Source: G963704535 sp963704535 (GTDB taxonomy: Bacteria; Chloroflexota; Chloroflexia; Chloroflexales; Roseiflexaceae). Taken from it: 64,000 bases of DNA. The stretch is taken from positions 1,798,001 to 1,862,000 of the forward strand of contig OY969916.1 of NCBI GenBank assembly GCA_963704535.1, read 5' to 3'. The position numbers were made by a program, and so were the translations under genes. Under the pieces are notes generated by a model. It saw only the letters and a list, made by a program, of their open reading frames with translations, was not told the DNA's origin and ran no database searches. Shown piece after piece: positions 14,291 to 23,802 of this stretch (position 1 is the stretch's first letter; each line of letters begins with the position of its first letter).

Positions 14291-17164
14291 ATGCCCCATC
14301 GCCTACCGGCCTTCTTTCTATTCGGCGCGCTGCTGCTTGCGCTCCTGGCTCCTTCGCCCCGCGCCCTGGCTCAGGCGGCCTCCTTCGACGGGCGGCCCGA
14401 CCAGGTAGTGCTGCGCGTAGGTCCCGCCGCTGCCCTCGCCGCCACCGGCGACTACCTCTCGGCGCCGATCGCGGCGGCGCGACCCTTCACCCACATGCTG
14501 CTGCGCCGCGAGGCCCATGTGCCGGAGGGCGCCACGCTGACCCTCTCGGTGCGCGCCTCGATCGACGGCATCACGTGGAGCGACTGGGGCACCCCCAACC
14601 AGAACGACGACCTGTGGGTCGAATCTGATGGGCCGGACGTGTGGTGGAGCGAGACGGTCGAGGTCGGGGCGCGGGCGCGCTTCTGGCAGGTGCGCGGCGT
14701 CTTCACCCCGGCGCCTAGCGGCGCACTGCCCGAGCTGCGCGCGATCGACGTCAACACGCTCGACGCCTCAGCGGGCGACCGGCCCGGCGCCGCGAACGCC
14801 GGCCCGGCGCCGGCGCTGACCGCCGCTGCGAAGCCCGCAGTGGTCTCGCGCACCCAGTGGGGCAGCCCTGATGGGCAGGGCAGCCGCGTGCGCCCCACCC
14901 ACTACCCGGTCAATCATCTGGTCGTCCACCACAGCGCCGACAGCAACTCGCTGTACCCGAGCGAGCCAAACTGGGCCGCCCGCGTGCGCGCGATCTGGTC
15001 GTTCCACACCGTCACGCGCGGCTGGGGCGACATCGGCTACAACTATGTCATCGACCCGAACGGCGTGATCTACGAGGGGCGCGCTGGCGGCGACGACGCG
15101 GTCGCCTTCCACGACACTGCCAACTACGGCTCGATGGGCGTGGTGATGCTGGGCACGTACGACGGCGTCGCCCCGACCCAAGCCGGCCAGGACAGCCTGG
15201 TCGGCCTGCTGGCCTGGAAGACGGCGCAGAAGGGTATCGACCCGCTGGGCAGCTCCTACTACTACGGCTGCGCGATCTCGAAGTACTGCCTGCCCTTCAA
15301 CGCCGGCGCGGTCGTGCCGAACATCGCCGGCCACCGCCAGGTTACGCCCGGCCACACCACCTGCCCCGGCGACAGCCTCCTGGCGCTGCTGCCCGGCATT
15401 CGCAACCGGGTCAAGCAAGCCCTCAGTGGCGGCCCGACCAACAACGGCGACCTCCAGATCGACGAGCTGGAGAGCGGCTTCGCGCGGAGCGACGCGACCT
15501 GGTACGACACACCATGCGGCGCCGGCGGCCATACCTTCTACACCTACGCGACCGACAACGGGGCCGAGAGCACCAACAGCGCCACCTGGCGACCGGACAT
15601 CCCCGCCCGCGGCACCTACCGGGTCTACGCCCACATCCCGCAGGGCTGCGGCCTGGCCCCGCCGCCGTACGCCAGCGTCCTGGCCACCTACCACATCCGC
15701 CACGCCGAAGGCAGCGTCCAGCGCACCGTCAACCATAACGGCGACGAGGCGTGGGTCGACCTGGGTCTCTACACCTTCGACGCCGGCACCGACGGCGCGG
15801 TCGAGCTGGACGACTTGACCGGCGAGCCCTATAGCGAGCGGCGCGTGCTGTTCTTTGACGCCGTCAAGTGGGTACACGAAAGCACGGCGACCAACATCCA
15901 GCTCGACGATGTCCAGTACGAGCGGACCACCGTAGCCAGCGGCGAGCTGCTGAAAGTCACCTTCACGGTCAAGAATACCGGCAGCACCACGCTGCGCGGC
16001 CAGGCGCCGCACGTCGACCTGTCGGCCGAGGGGGCGGCCGGCAGCCTGGACAACGGCCACGCCTATGACCAGGACGAGTGCTTCATCGGCAATGCGGCCG
16101 GCAGCTACCCGGCCTTCCCCAAAGAGAGCGACCGCTTCCGGCTGGTCCTGGGCATAGCCGGCTGGGATGGCGCGCACACCGCGACGTGCAAAGGCGCCAC
16201 GTCGGACTACCCCTGGCGCTGGGGGCTCAACGCCGACCTGGCGCCCGGCCAGCAGCAGACGATCGTCGGCTACGTGCGCTTCCGCGAGCCGGGCAGCTAC
16301 ACACTCCAGGCCGGCATCCTCCAGGAATATGTCAAGTACTACGCCGAGGGAGCCGAACCAGCGGCGATCACCGTCACGCCGGAGCGAACCGCGCCGGACA
16401 TGATTAGCTTCGACAGCTTCATAGCCCAGACGGCACGTGTCTACCGGCTCGGCAGTGTGCCGGACAACCTGCTGGCGCGCACCCGCAACCCGCTCTCCAT
16501 CCCACGCGGCCAGTACGTCGGTAGCTTTGCCTGGGACGGTAGCTTCGTTGACTGGGCCACCGGCGGCCCGCTGGAGCAGACCGACGAGTTCCTGGTGGAG
16601 CAGACACGCCCATTCCTCGCACCGGACAGCGGCGTCTACATGTTCCGCACGACCAGCGACGACGGCTCGTGGCTATGGGTGGACGGGCAGGAGGTGGTGA
16701 GCAACCACGGGCTGCACTCCGACGCAGTCGTGACCGGAACCGTCACGCTGAACGCGGGGCTGCACGTGGTGGCCTTCAAGTACTTCGAGCGAACCGGCCA
16801 GGCGGCGGCGGGCTACGATGTCCAGGCGCCCAGCGCCCAGGGCTTCAGCCCACTGCCGGATGTGAGCACCGGCGGCGCCGCGCACCTTGGCAGCACCTTC
16901 GTCGAGCCCCCCGGCCTCACCCTGGTGGCCGACGACCAAGGCGGCACCGGAGTCGAGCGCATCAGTTGGAACTTGAATGGGCAGCCCATGGGCGAGGTAG
17001 ACGGCGCGCTCCTGAGCACCGGCAAGCTCCAGAACGGCAGCTACCGGCTGCGCTACGAGGCGATCGACCGGGCCGGCAACCAGAGCGAGGCGCGCGAACT
17101 GGTCTTCGTCATCAACCCGGAGCTGAAGATCTTGCGGGGGTACCTGCCGTTGATCGGACCTTAA
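14291..17164 (+). CDS. Secreted PGRP-family N-acetylmuramoyl-L-alanine amidase with golvesin-like and PA14 modules
   Basis: 957 residues from ATG 14291, chosen because it starts the signal peptide directly (MPHRLPAFFLFGALLLALL). Residues about 190-375 are a PGRP/amidase_2 domain: zinc ligands in LVVHHSA and GHTTCPG, substrate Tyr in IGYNYVID. It should cut the MurNAc-L-Ala bond of peptidoglycan. Then come a golvesin-like module (about 395-540, AYVHI-like RVYAHIPQG), a CARDB-like beta domain (about 545-705) and a PA14 module (about 710-870, DDGSWLWVDGQ), ending in a beta domain. Several accessory modules suggest a cell-surface enzyme of wall turnover or predation. Confidence 0.85.
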   Translation: MPHRLPAFFLFGALLLALLAPSPRALAQAASFDGRPDQVVLRVGPAAALAATGDYLSAPIAAARPFTHMLLRREAHVPEGATLTLSVRASIDGITWSDWGTPNQNDDLWVESDGPDVWWSETVEVGARARFWQVRGVFTPAPSGALPELRAIDVNTLDASAGDRPGAANAGPAPALTAAAKPAVVSRTQWGSPDGQGSRVRPTHYPVNHLVVHHSADSNSLYPSEPNWAARVRAIWSFHTVTRGWGDIGYNYVIDPNGVIYEGRAGGDDAVAFHDTANYGSMGVVMLGTYDGVAPTQAGQDSLVGLLAWKTAQKGIDPLGSSYYYGCAISKYCLPFNAGAVVPNIAGHRQVTPGHTTCPGDSLLALLPGIRNRVKQALSGGPTNNGDLQIDELESGFARSDATWYDTPCGAGGHTFYTYATDNGAESTNSATWRPDIPARGTYRVYAHIPQGCGLAPPPYASVLATYHIRHAEGSVQRTVNHNGDEAWVDLGLYTFDAGTDGAVELDDLTGEPYSERRVLFFDAVKWVHESTATNIQLDDVQYERTTVASGELLKVTFTVKNTGSTTLRGQAPHVDLSAEGAAGSLDNGHAYDQDECFIGNAAGSYPAFPKESDRFRLVLGIAGWDGAHTATCKGATSDYPWRWGLNADLAPGQQQTIVGYVRFREPGSYTLQAGILQEYVKYYAEGAEPAAITVTPERTAPDMISFDSFIAQTARVYRLGSVPDNLLARTRNPLSIPRGQYVGSFAWDGSFVDWATGGPLEQTDEFLVEQTRPFLAPDSGVYMFRTTSDDGSWLWVDGQEVVSNHGLHSDAVVTGTVTLNAGLHVVAFKYFERTGQAAAGYDVQAPSAQGFSPLPDVSTGGAAHLGSTFVEPPGLTLVADDQGGTGVERISWNLNGQPMGEVDGALLSTGKLQNGSYRLRYEAIDRAGNQSEARELVFVINPELKILRGYLPLIGP

Positions 17165-17169
17165 GACAA

Positions 17170-17227
17170 GGTCAGTTGTCAGTTGTCAGTTGCGGTGCAA
17201 CTGACAACTGACAACTGACAATTGACA
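17170..17227. repeat. H repeat: CAGTTGT palindrome
   Basis: GTCAGTTGTCAGTTGTCAGT and its complement CAACTGACAACTGACAACTG flank GCGGTG. It lies between convergent genes and could terminate both transcripts, though no long U-tract follows. Confidence 0.85.
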
Positions 17228-17243
17228 ACAGGCGAAACATGCC

Positions 17244-17795
17244 CTATACGAACAATTCGGCGACCTGGCAGGCGAAACCCGGCAGAACGGCTGGATGCTC
17301 AAGAACATCTTCGGCCTGGTAGGTACGGGCCAAACCATCGGGCGTATGCGCGATGACCTCCTGGCTGCGCGGGTAGATCACCCAGACGAGCGGAGTCCCC
17401 GCCGCCAGGAAATCGCGCACCTTGGCGCGTACCTCGTCGGCGGTCTCGTGCGGGGAAACGATCTCGACGGCCAGATCAGGGGCAAGCTCCCAATAGCTAT
17501 CCGGGACGCCGCTTGGCGGAATGCGGTCGGCCCGTACATACGACACATCCGGGGCGCGCACGGTATCCGGGTCGTGGGCCAGGACGAAACCAGACTCAAC
17601 GCCGACATATCCACGCGTCATCTGTTTCATCCACAGTTGGAGCAACATCGCAAGCAGCGCCGCAATCGCGCCGTGTCGTCCGCCTGGCGGCATGTCCTCG
17701 ACCACCTCTCCGCGCACCAGTTCCCGCCGTATGCCAATGTCCGGCAGCAGCCGCAGGTCGTGCGCGGTCAGGAGCTGCTGAGTCACAGAACTCAT
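17244..17795 (-). CDS. Uma2-family (DUF820) PD-(D/E)XK nuclease-like protein
   Basis: 183 residues from ATG 17795 (AGGAAGG 7 bases upstream). The sequence matches Uma2 proteins: RRELVRGEVVEDMPPGGRHG near the N-terminus, the nuclease-like core RAPDVSYVRADRIP, LAVEIVSPHETADEVRAKV and VWVIYPRSQEV. The E of AVEIVSP and the D of APDVSYV are the candidate metal ligands. Such proteins are multiplied in Cyanobacteria and Chloroflexota and often lie near mobile DNA; their function is unsettled. The length is normal. Confidence 0.85.
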   Translation of the reverse strand: MSSVTQQLLTAHDLRLLPDIGIRRELVRGEVVEDMPPGGRHGAIAALLAMLLQLWMKQMTRGYVGVESGFVLAHDPDTVRAPDVSYVRADRIPPSGVPDSYWELAPDLAVEIVSPHETADEVRAKVRDFLAAGTPLVWVIYPRSQEVIAHTPDGLARTYQAEDVLEHPAVLPGFACQVAELFV

Positions 17796-17881
17796 AGATG
17801 CCTTCCTCACGCAGGCGAACGATTCGTCAAGCGTTATAGTAGCACACACGCGCGGTTATTGACAATGTGGCAAGCCGTCCG

Positions 17882-19456
17882 TCAGCGCCACACCAGTGAC
17901 CCAAACCAACCCGAGTACGGCGGCGTATGGTTCACCGTATCGCGGAACGCCATCAGCAGCCGGGCCGGCGAGCCATAGCGGGTCTGCTCCGCCAGCAGCG
18001 GGATGTCCACCGGAGCCGCGTCGAACGCCGCGACCTCCTCGCCCACCGGCGCCGTGCCGTCGTAGAGCCGCACGAAGGCGTGCTGGGTGCCGGTCTTGAC
18101 ATACGACACGACCAGCAGGCCGCTGGCAGCGTCAAACGCGATGTCGCCGGCTGGGGCGTAGCTGTGCGGGCCGCCGGCCGAGTACACGTCCACGATCGGG
18201 CTGAGCGCATCGCCGGCCGCCGCATCGACATACACGAATGACCACGTGTCGCCGCCCGCGTCGTCCTTCCAATTGGCAAACCCGAAGTACACGCGGTCGC
18301 GGGCCGGGTCCTCGACCGGCCGGGAGCCAAGTTGCTGATTCAGCGTGTAGCCCGTACTACTCCCGGCGCGCCGGCCCTCACTGATCGTCGTGGGCGCCGT
18401 CAGCCCGGCGCTCCAGTCGCCGGCCGCCGCGCTCCAGCGCATTCGCCTGAAGGCCCACGCGCCGGGGGCCGCGCCGTCGTGGTAGAACAAGTACACATCC
18501 CCGGCGTTGGCGCCCGCGCGCTTGCGTAGGACCGACGGGTGCGCGATACCGGCTAGGGTGTTGGCCAGCAGCACGGTGTAGGGCGCCTGCGGAGCATTGC
18601 CGATCACGGTCGCGCTGGCCGCCGACGGAGCCTTCCAGCTCGCCGCCTGGCCGCCAGCGTTCGCGTCATCGCCCAAGACGGCCATGCTGGCCCGGATCTC
18701 GTTGCCGCCGCCCGCGCCGTTGTTGCGCGCCCCCCAGACCGCCAGCAGCGCACCATAGCGACCGAACGCTGCGTCCGGCAGGTGCAGTAAGATCGGGTGC
18801 TGGTAGAACATCGCGCCATCGGTCTGCTTGTCGAGGACCATGTTGAGATCAGCCGTCTTCTCGATGCCGGTGATCTTATGCTCGGCATCGCGGATCGGCA
18901 CATAGCGCCGGTAGAAGACGCCATCGGTCGGGGAGATGCCGATCCACAGCATGTGGATGACATCATTGGCGGGATCGTAGGCCGCCGCCCCGCGCTCGAT
19001 AAACCCTTCAAACACCACACTATCCTGCCAGGTCGCCCCGCCGTCGTTCGAGTACACGAACAGGTTGCGCTTATCGGTATTGTTATGGCGCTGCGCCGGG
19101 ATGATAATGCTGCCGTACCTATCGATCAGCAGCGGGCTGGCCTGGCTCCAGTTGTACCCGTCGGGCGAAAGGTCATTGGTCACGACCGTCTGCTGGCGGG
19201 CAAACACCGGCCCGGCAAGCCCCTGCGGCGCCGGCGTAGCGGTGGGCGCGGCGGTAGGCGTGACGGTGGGCGCCGGTGTAGCGGTGGGCGCCGCCGTCGG
19301 CAGGCTCGTCGGAGGCAAGACGACCGCCGTCGGCTCTCGGCTCTCCGGTTGAGCCGGCGGGGAACCGGCACAGCCGGCCAGCGCCAGCAAGATCAGACCC
19401 AACGCCATCCGGCCGATACGGGTCATGCGCGGGCGGTTGTTCGCACCAGGTTTCAT
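17882..19456 (-). CDS. Lipoprotein with sialidase-like beta-propeller
   Basis: 524 residues. The N-terminal signal ends in the lipobox LALAGC, so the Cys at about 29 should be lipidated and the protein anchored outside the membrane. A Thr/Pro/Ala-rich linker (about 32-80) follows. The rest resembles sialidase/BNR propellers: YSNDGGATWQDSVVF is an Asp-box, and HPSVLRKR, VYLFYHDG and VYFGFANWKDD are repeating strands. The Arg triad of active sialidases is not obvious, so it may bind rather than cleave glycans. It is transcribed alone. Confidence 0.7.
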   Translation of the reverse strand: MKPGANNRPRMTRIGRMALGLILLALAGCAGSPPAQPESREPTAVVLPPTSLPTAAPTATPAPTVTPTAAPTATPAPQGLAGPVFARQQTVVTNDLSPDGYNWSQASPLLIDRYGSIIIPAQRHNNTDKRNLFVYSNDGGATWQDSVVFEGFIERGAAAYDPANDVIHMLWIGISPTDGVFYRRYVPIRDAEHKITGIEKTADLNMVLDKQTDGAMFYQHPILLHLPDAAFGRYGALLAVWGARNNGAGGGNEIRASMAVLGDDANAGGQAASWKAPSAASATVIGNAPQAPYTVLLANTLAGIAHPSVLRKRAGANAGDVYLFYHDGAAPGAWAFRRMRWSAAAGDWSAGLTAPTTISEGRRAGSSTGYTLNQQLGSRPVEDPARDRVYFGFANWKDDAGGDTWSFVYVDAAAGDALSPIVDVYSAGGPHSYAPAGDIAFDAASGLLVVSYVKTGTQHAFVRLYDGTAPVGEEVAAFDAAPVDIPLLAEQTRYGSPARLLMAFRDTVNHTPPYSGWFGSLVWR

Positions 19457-19631
19457 GTTTCAAGCTCCTCATTGGTAGGGCGGGCCACAAAAGAAACCGC
19501 AAATCAGCTTCAGTACGTTACGTGCGGCTACTATGTTCCCCTGCGCGCATGCCCACGCCGGCCCCAAGTCTCTAGGCTATGCACAGGTTTCGCAAAATGA
19601 CGGCACGGTATTTGCAGAACTTAGAGAGCAA

Positions 19632-19680
19632 GAGGCTGTCTAAAAGGGGAGTTTGAGGGCGGCCCCTCAAGACTTCTCTC
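19632..19680. repeat. G element (short)
   Basis: GGCTGTCTAAAAGGGGAGTT..GGCCCCTCAAGACTT: an imperfect hairpin of the G family directly before the SRPBCC gene. Confidence 0.8.
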
Positions 19681-19702
19681 ACCAGGAGCAAAGGAGTATC
19701 TC

Positions 19703-20227
19703 ATGTCTCACATCGAAAAATCAATCGACGTAAACGTGCCGGTTCGCACGGCCTACAACCAGTGGACCCAGTTCGAGTCCTTCCCGCAGTTCATGGAAGG
19801 GGTGACGCGGGTCGAGCAACTGGGCGACAAGCGACTGCACTGGCACGCCAACATCGGCGGCAAAGAGGAGCGCTGGAACGCCGAGATCGTCTCGCAGACG
19901 CCCGACGAGCGGGTAGCCTGGCGCAGCACCAGCGGTGCCGAGAATGCTGGGGCGGTCAGCTTCCAGTCGCTCGGCGCCACCAGCACCAGGGTGACGCTGC
20001 GGCTGGACTATGACCCGGAGGGCCTGGTCGAGAACATCGGCGACGCGCTGGGCTTTGTGTCGCGCCGGGTCGAGGGCGACCTGGAGCGCTTCAAGCAGTT
20101 CATCGAGTCGCGCGGGGCCGAGAGCGGCGCCTGGCGCGGCGAGATCCACGGCGGCCAGGTCGAGCGCGGCGACACCAACACCTCACGCGAGGTCGGCGAA
20201 CTCGGCAAGAGCCGCGAGGATGTGTAG
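19703..20227 (+). CDS. SRPBCC (START/polyketide-cyclase fold) protein
   Basis: 174 residues with AAAGGAGTATCTC before the ATG. MSHIEKSIDVNVPVRTAYNQ and WTQFESFPQFMEGV are the usual opening of cyclase/COQ10-like SRPBCC proteins, which hold a hydrophobic ligand in a deep pocket. The C-terminal 35 residues (GGQVERGDTNTSREVGELG) are polar and probably disordered. The ligand is unknown; homologues often sit with stress or lipid genes. A strong terminator follows, so it is monocistronic. Confidence 0.8.
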   Translation: MSHIEKSIDVNVPVRTAYNQWTQFESFPQFMEGVTRVEQLGDKRLHWHANIGGKEERWNAEIVSQTPDERVAWRSTSGAENAGAVSFQSLGATSTRVTLRLDYDPEGLVENIGDALGFVSRRVEGDLERFKQFIESRGAESGAWRGEIHGGQVERGDTNTSREVGELGKSREDV

Positions 20228-20248
20228 ACAGCTCGCTGGGGCGGAGCA

Positions 20249-20290
20249 GGCGGGGCGCCGGTCCTACGACCGGCGCCCCGCCTTTTGTCA
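20249..20290 (+). terminator. Rho-independent terminator
   Basis: GGCGGGGCGCCGGTC pairs perfectly over 15 bp with GACCGGCGCCCCGCC across a 4-base loop, followed by TTTTGTCATTT. It ends the SRPBCC transcript. Confidence 0.92.
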
Positions 20291-20293
20291 TTT

Positions 20294-20345
20294 GAAAAGG
20301 GGGAGTTTGAGGGGTCGCCCCTCAAGAATCCTCCCTTCCACCACG
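20294..20345. repeat. G element
   Basis: AAAAGGGGGAGTTTGAGGGG and CCCCTCAAGAATCCTCCCTT face each other, ending CCACCACGGA as in other copies. Confidence 0.85.
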
Positions 20346-20389
20346 GATCGTAGGTGAGACAATGCCTTTTTCAAATAGTCTCTTGAGAA

Positions 20390-20417
20390 TTGACACATCC
20401 CGGCGTTATGCTACACT
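20390..20417 (+). promoter_or_regulatory. Promoter of rmlB
   Basis: TTGACA (20390-20395), a 16-base spacer and TACACT (20412-20417), 47 bases before the rmlB ATG. TG two bases before the -10 adds to its strength. Confidence 0.6.
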
Positions 20418-20463
20418 TCTTCGCGGAGCGATACAGCAACATCACGCACCGAGGAGACATACC

Positions 20464-21477
20464 ATGCACAACCTGCTCGTGACCGGCGGCGCCGGCTTTA
20501 TCGGGAGCAACTTTGTCCACTACATCCTTGAGCGCTACCCCGCCTACCGCGTCATCGTCTACGACAAGCTGACCTACGCCGGGCGGCTGGAGAACTTCGA
20601 CCGCTTCAACGATAACCCGCGCTTCGCCTTTGTGCGCGGCGACATCTGCGATATGGCGGCCGTCAAGGCCACGATCCAGCAGCACGATATCGACACGATC
20701 GTCAACTTCGCCGCCGAAACGCACGTCGACCGATCGATCATGGCTCCTGACGCGGTGATCACCACAAATGTGAATGGAACCTGGGTGCTGCTGGAAGCGG
20801 CCCGCGAACTCAAGCTGGAGCGATTCAACCAGGTGAGCACCGACGAGGTTTACGGAACGATCCCCGAGCCCAACCGCTCGAAAGAGGGCGACCCGCTGGA
20901 GCCGCGCAGCCCCTACTCGGCCAGCAAGGCCGGCGCCGAGCACCTGGTCTACGCCTACCACGTCACCTACGGGCTGCCGGCCACGATCACCCGCGGCTCC
21001 AACAACATCGGCCCCTACCACTACCCGGAGAAGGCGCTCCCGCTCTTTATCACCAACGCCATCGACGACATCCCGCTGCCGCTCTACGGCGACGGCATGC
21101 AGATGCGCGACTACCAATATGTGACCGACCACTGCGAGGCGATCGACATTGTGCTGCACCAGGGCGCGCCGGGCGAAACTTACAACGTCGGCACCGGCGT
21201 CGAGACGCACAATATCGATATGGCTCGCAAATTGCTGGATCTGCTTGGGAAGCCGCACAGCCTGATTCACTTTGTGGCCGACCGGGCCGGGCACGATCGT
21301 CGCTATGCCCTGGACACGGCCAAGCTCCAGGCGCTGGGCTGGCGCAGCCGGCACACCTTCGACCAGGCCCTGGAGCAGACCGTGCGCTGGTACCTTGAGC
21401 GGCAGGACTGGTGGCGCCCGATCAAGGCCGGCGAGTACCTCGACTATTACCGCAAGCAGTATGTTGAGCGGGCGTGA
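20464..21477 (+). CDS. rmlB: dTDP-glucose 4,6-dehydratase
   Basis: 337 residues from ATG 20464 (GAGGAGACATACC upstream); the longer open frame upstream crosses the promoter. An extended SDR: NAD-binding TGGAGFIGSNF, catalytic pair YSASK, active-site QVSTDEVYGTI and the RmlB-typical RGSNNIGPYHYPEKALPLFI. It converts dTDP-glucose to the 4-keto-6-deoxy sugar, the precursor of rhamnose and other deoxysugars for surface glycans. No rmlA, C or D adjoins it here, although a nucleotidyltransferase lies 9 kb away. Confidence 0.92.
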   Translation: MHNLLVTGGAGFIGSNFVHYILERYPAYRVIVYDKLTYAGRLENFDRFNDNPRFAFVRGDICDMAAVKATIQQHDIDTIVNFAAETHVDRSIMAPDAVITTNVNGTWVLLEAARELKLERFNQVSTDEVYGTIPEPNRSKEGDPLEPRSPYSASKAGAEHLVYAYHVTYGLPATITRGSNNIGPYHYPEKALPLFITNAIDDIPLPLYGDGMQMRDYQYVTDHCEAIDIVLHQGAPGETYNVGTGVETHNIDMARKLLDLLGKPHSLIHFVADRAGHDRRYALDTAKLQALGWRSRHTFDQALEQTVRWYLERQDWWRPIKAGEYLDYYRKQYVERA

Positions 21478-21481
21478 TCCT

Positions 21482-21560
21482 GAACAGGTGAAGGGGTGAA
21501 AGGGTGAAGGGGTGATCATGCTCACCCTTTCACCCTTTCACCCCTTCACCCCTTCATCTG
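21482..21560. repeat. H repeat: CACCCTT palindrome
   Basis: GGTGAAGGGGTGAAAGGGTG and CACCCTTTCACCCCTTCACC face each other around GATCATG. It ends only 4 bases before the RluA ATG, leaving no room for a normal ribosome binding site. Confidence 0.85.
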
Positions 21561-21563
21561 TTT

Positions 21564-22487
21564 ATGGAAACAAACCCTACCATACACCTGACCATCCCGC
21601 CGGAGGACGAGGGCCGCTTGCTCCTCGATCTGGTTGCCGTAGCACTCGACGGCGATCGGGACGGGGCGGCCTGGCTGATCGATCGGGGCGGGCTATGGGC
21701 CAACGGCGCGCGAACACGCGACGGGGCGGCCCACGCGCGTGCCGGCGACACCCTCGCCATCCGGCGCCCTTCCTCCGGCAACTACCCCGAGGTGGCCCTG
21801 GCGGCGAACCAGATCCTGTACGAGGACGGCGACCTGATCGTGATCGACAAGCCGGCCGGGGCCTACGTGATCGCGACGCCCTGGGATATCGAGGGCAACC
21901 TGCTGGCGGCACTGGAGCGCTTCCTGACCAAGCGCGACGGCGCGGCCCCGGTGCTGCACCTGGCCCACCGGCTCGACCGCGATACGTCGGGGGTGCTGCT
22001 GTGCTCGAAGAATCCGGCGGTCAACCCCAAGCTCCAGATCGCCTTTGGGAAAGGCCGGGCGCACAAAGCCTACCTGGCGCTGTGTAGTGGGGCGCCCGCC
22101 GCCGACGAGTTCGAGGTCGAGACCGGCCATGGCCGCAGCGCCTACGGTCGCTTCCGGGCTTACCCGGCCGAGGAGATCGGCCAGGTGCTGCTGAATGGCT
22201 CGCGCGTCAAGGCCATGCGCACCCGCTTCCAGGTCGAGCGGCGCCTTGGGGATGCCACGCTCCTGTACGCCTTCCCCCAGACCGGTCGCACCCACCAGAT
22301 CCGCCTGCACCTGGCGCACCTGGGCCACCCGCTGCTCGGCGACGCCACCTACGGCGGGCCGGCCACCTGGCGCGGCGAGCCCATCACCCGGCATCTCCTG
22401 CACGCCGAGCGGCTGGAGCTACCGCACCCACGTACGGGCCAGCTCCTGGTTCTGATCTCACCGGCGCCGGCCTGGGCCGACCACTGA
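21564..22487 (+). CDS. RluA-family RNA pseudouridine synthase
   Basis: 307 residues, usual for RluA/RluD. An S4-like N-terminal part (about 10-75) is followed by the catalytic domain: HRLDRDTSGVLLC holds the catalytic Asp, with VIDKPAGAYVI before and QTGRTHQIRLHLAHLGHPLLGD after. It isomerises uridines in rRNA or tRNA. The target cannot be assigned. An H repeat abuts the start and the stop codon lies in CCGACCACTGACCACCG, another H-type word run. Confidence 0.88.
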   Translation: METNPTIHLTIPPEDEGRLLLDLVAVALDGDRDGAAWLIDRGGLWANGARTRDGAAHARAGDTLAIRRPSSGNYPEVALAANQILYEDGDLIVIDKPAGAYVIATPWDIEGNLLAALERFLTKRDGAAPVLHLAHRLDRDTSGVLLCSKNPAVNPKLQIAFGKGRAHKAYLALCSGAPAADEFEVETGHGRSAYGRFRAYPAEEIGQVLLNGSRVKAMRTRFQVERRLGDATLLYAFPQTGRTHQIRLHLAHLGHPLLGDATYGGPATWRGEPITRHLLHAERLELPHPRTGQLLVLISPAPAWADH

Positions 22488-22553
22488 CCACCGCCACGAT
22501 CCGCACAGGCGGGGATCCAATCGTGCTGCTCGGTACGTACATCCAGCACAGCA

Positions 22554-22562
22554 TGATACTAT
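22554..22562 (+). promoter_or_regulatory. Extended -10 for the type III PKS gene
   Basis: TGATACTAT (TG, one base, TACTAT at 22557-22562) lies 40 bases upstream of the ATG. Confidence 0.35.
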
Positions 22563-22601
22563 AGAGGCCGTCTGAAAAGGAGATGTAAAGGAGACCTTTT
22601 G

Positions 22602-23721
22602 ATGCCCGTCATTCGATCAGTGGCGACCGCGCTGCCGCCACATCCAGCCTCGCAGGAGCATATCCGCGACCTGGCGCGCGAGCACTTCGCCGCCGCCTTT
22701 CCCGATATCGATCGCTACCTAACCGTATTTCGCCACGCGCGGATCGAGACGCGCTATTTCGCCGCGCCGCTCGAATGGTTAATGACGCCCCACAGCCTGG
22801 AGGAGTGCAACGACCTGTTCATCGCTGCGGCCACGGCACTGGGGGAGCAGGCGGCCGGGCGCTGCCTGGAGGCCGCCGGCCTGACGCCGGGCGATATCGA
22901 CCACCTGATCTGGGTTTCGACCACCGGCTTGGCCGCGCCGAGCCCGGACGCGATGCTGATCAACCGGATGGGCATGGGCCGCCACACGCGCCGCACCCCG
23001 ATCTGGGGCTTGGGCTGCGCTGGCGGCGTCGCCGGGCTGGCGCGCGCCTTCGAGTATGTGCGCGCCTTCCCACAGCAGCGCGTCCTGTTGCTCTCCGTCG
23101 AGCTATGCAGTGTGACCTTCCAGTGGAACGACCATTCCAAGCGCAACCTGATCGCGGCGTCGCTGTTCGCCGACGGGGGCACGGCGGTGCTGGTGGAGGG
23201 CGACGATGTCAAATTGAGAATTGAAAATGAAAAATTGAGAAACAATCGCGCGCCCATTCTCAATTCTCAATTCTCAATTCTCAATTGTCCGCGTATCTTG
23301 GGGACGCAAAGCACCCTCTGGCCCGACACGCTGGAGATCATGGGCTGGGACATCGTGGACACCGGCATGCAGGTGGTGTTCTCGTCGCGCATCCCCGGCA
23401 TCATCGCAGGCGCTTATGCGTGAGAATGTCGAGACGTTCCTGGCGAACTACGAGCTGACGATCGACGACATCCAGCACTGGATTCTGCACCCCGGCGGCG
23501 CCAAGGTGATCGGCGCCTACGAGGCGGCGCTGGGCATCGACCCAGAGCGCCTCGATCACACCCGCGCGGTGCTGCGGCGCTACGGCAACATGTCCTCGGC
23601 GACGATCTTTTTCGTGCTCGATGCATTCCTGCGGGCGGGCGCGCCGGCGGCCGGAGAGTATGGCGTGCTGGCGGTGCTTGGGCCGGGGTTTAGCTGCGAG
23701 TTGGCGCTGATCCAGGGGTAA
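22602..23721 (+). pseudogene. Type III polyketide synthase (chalcone/stilbene synthase family), one frameshift and one repeat insertion
   Basis: Two overlapping frames (22602-23423 and 23416-23721) together make one type III PKS of about 373 residues. The nucleophile Cys is in the first (WGLGCAGGVAGL); the partner His (HWILHPGG) and Asn (RYGNMSSATIFF) are in the second. Neither half could work alone. The frame is lost near 23413 by one extra base (GGCGCTTATGCGTGAG). An H repeat at 23212-23288 is read in frame as residues about 203-229. An intact enzyme would condense malonyl-CoA on acyl starters to alkylresorcinols or pyrones. A real break and an assembly error both remain possible. Confidence 0.85.
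23212..23288. repeat. H repeat: GAATTGA palindrome inside the PKS gene
   Basis: AATTGAGAATTGAAAATGAA and ATTCTCAATTCTCAATTCTC flank a GC-rich centre. It is read as LRIENEKLRN..ILNSQFSILN, showing the seven-residue period that three 7-bp words produce. Confidence 0.9.
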
Positions 23722-23802
23722 GAACCAAGAACCAAGAACAAAGAACAAAGAACAAAGAAGCAGGTTGCTCGGTTTGTTCTTTGTTCTTGGTTCTTTGTTC
23801 TA
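23721..23802. repeat. H repeat: GAACAAA palindrome
   Basis: AAGAACCAAGAACAAAGAAC runs against TTTGTTCTTTGTTCTTGGTT between the convergent PKS and FHA genes. Both stop codons touch it. Confidence 0.9.

Noticed and set aside
14768..16177. 469-codon minus-strand frame opposite the amidase gene
   Set aside because: Antisense shadow of a well-supported secreted protein; no motif seen.
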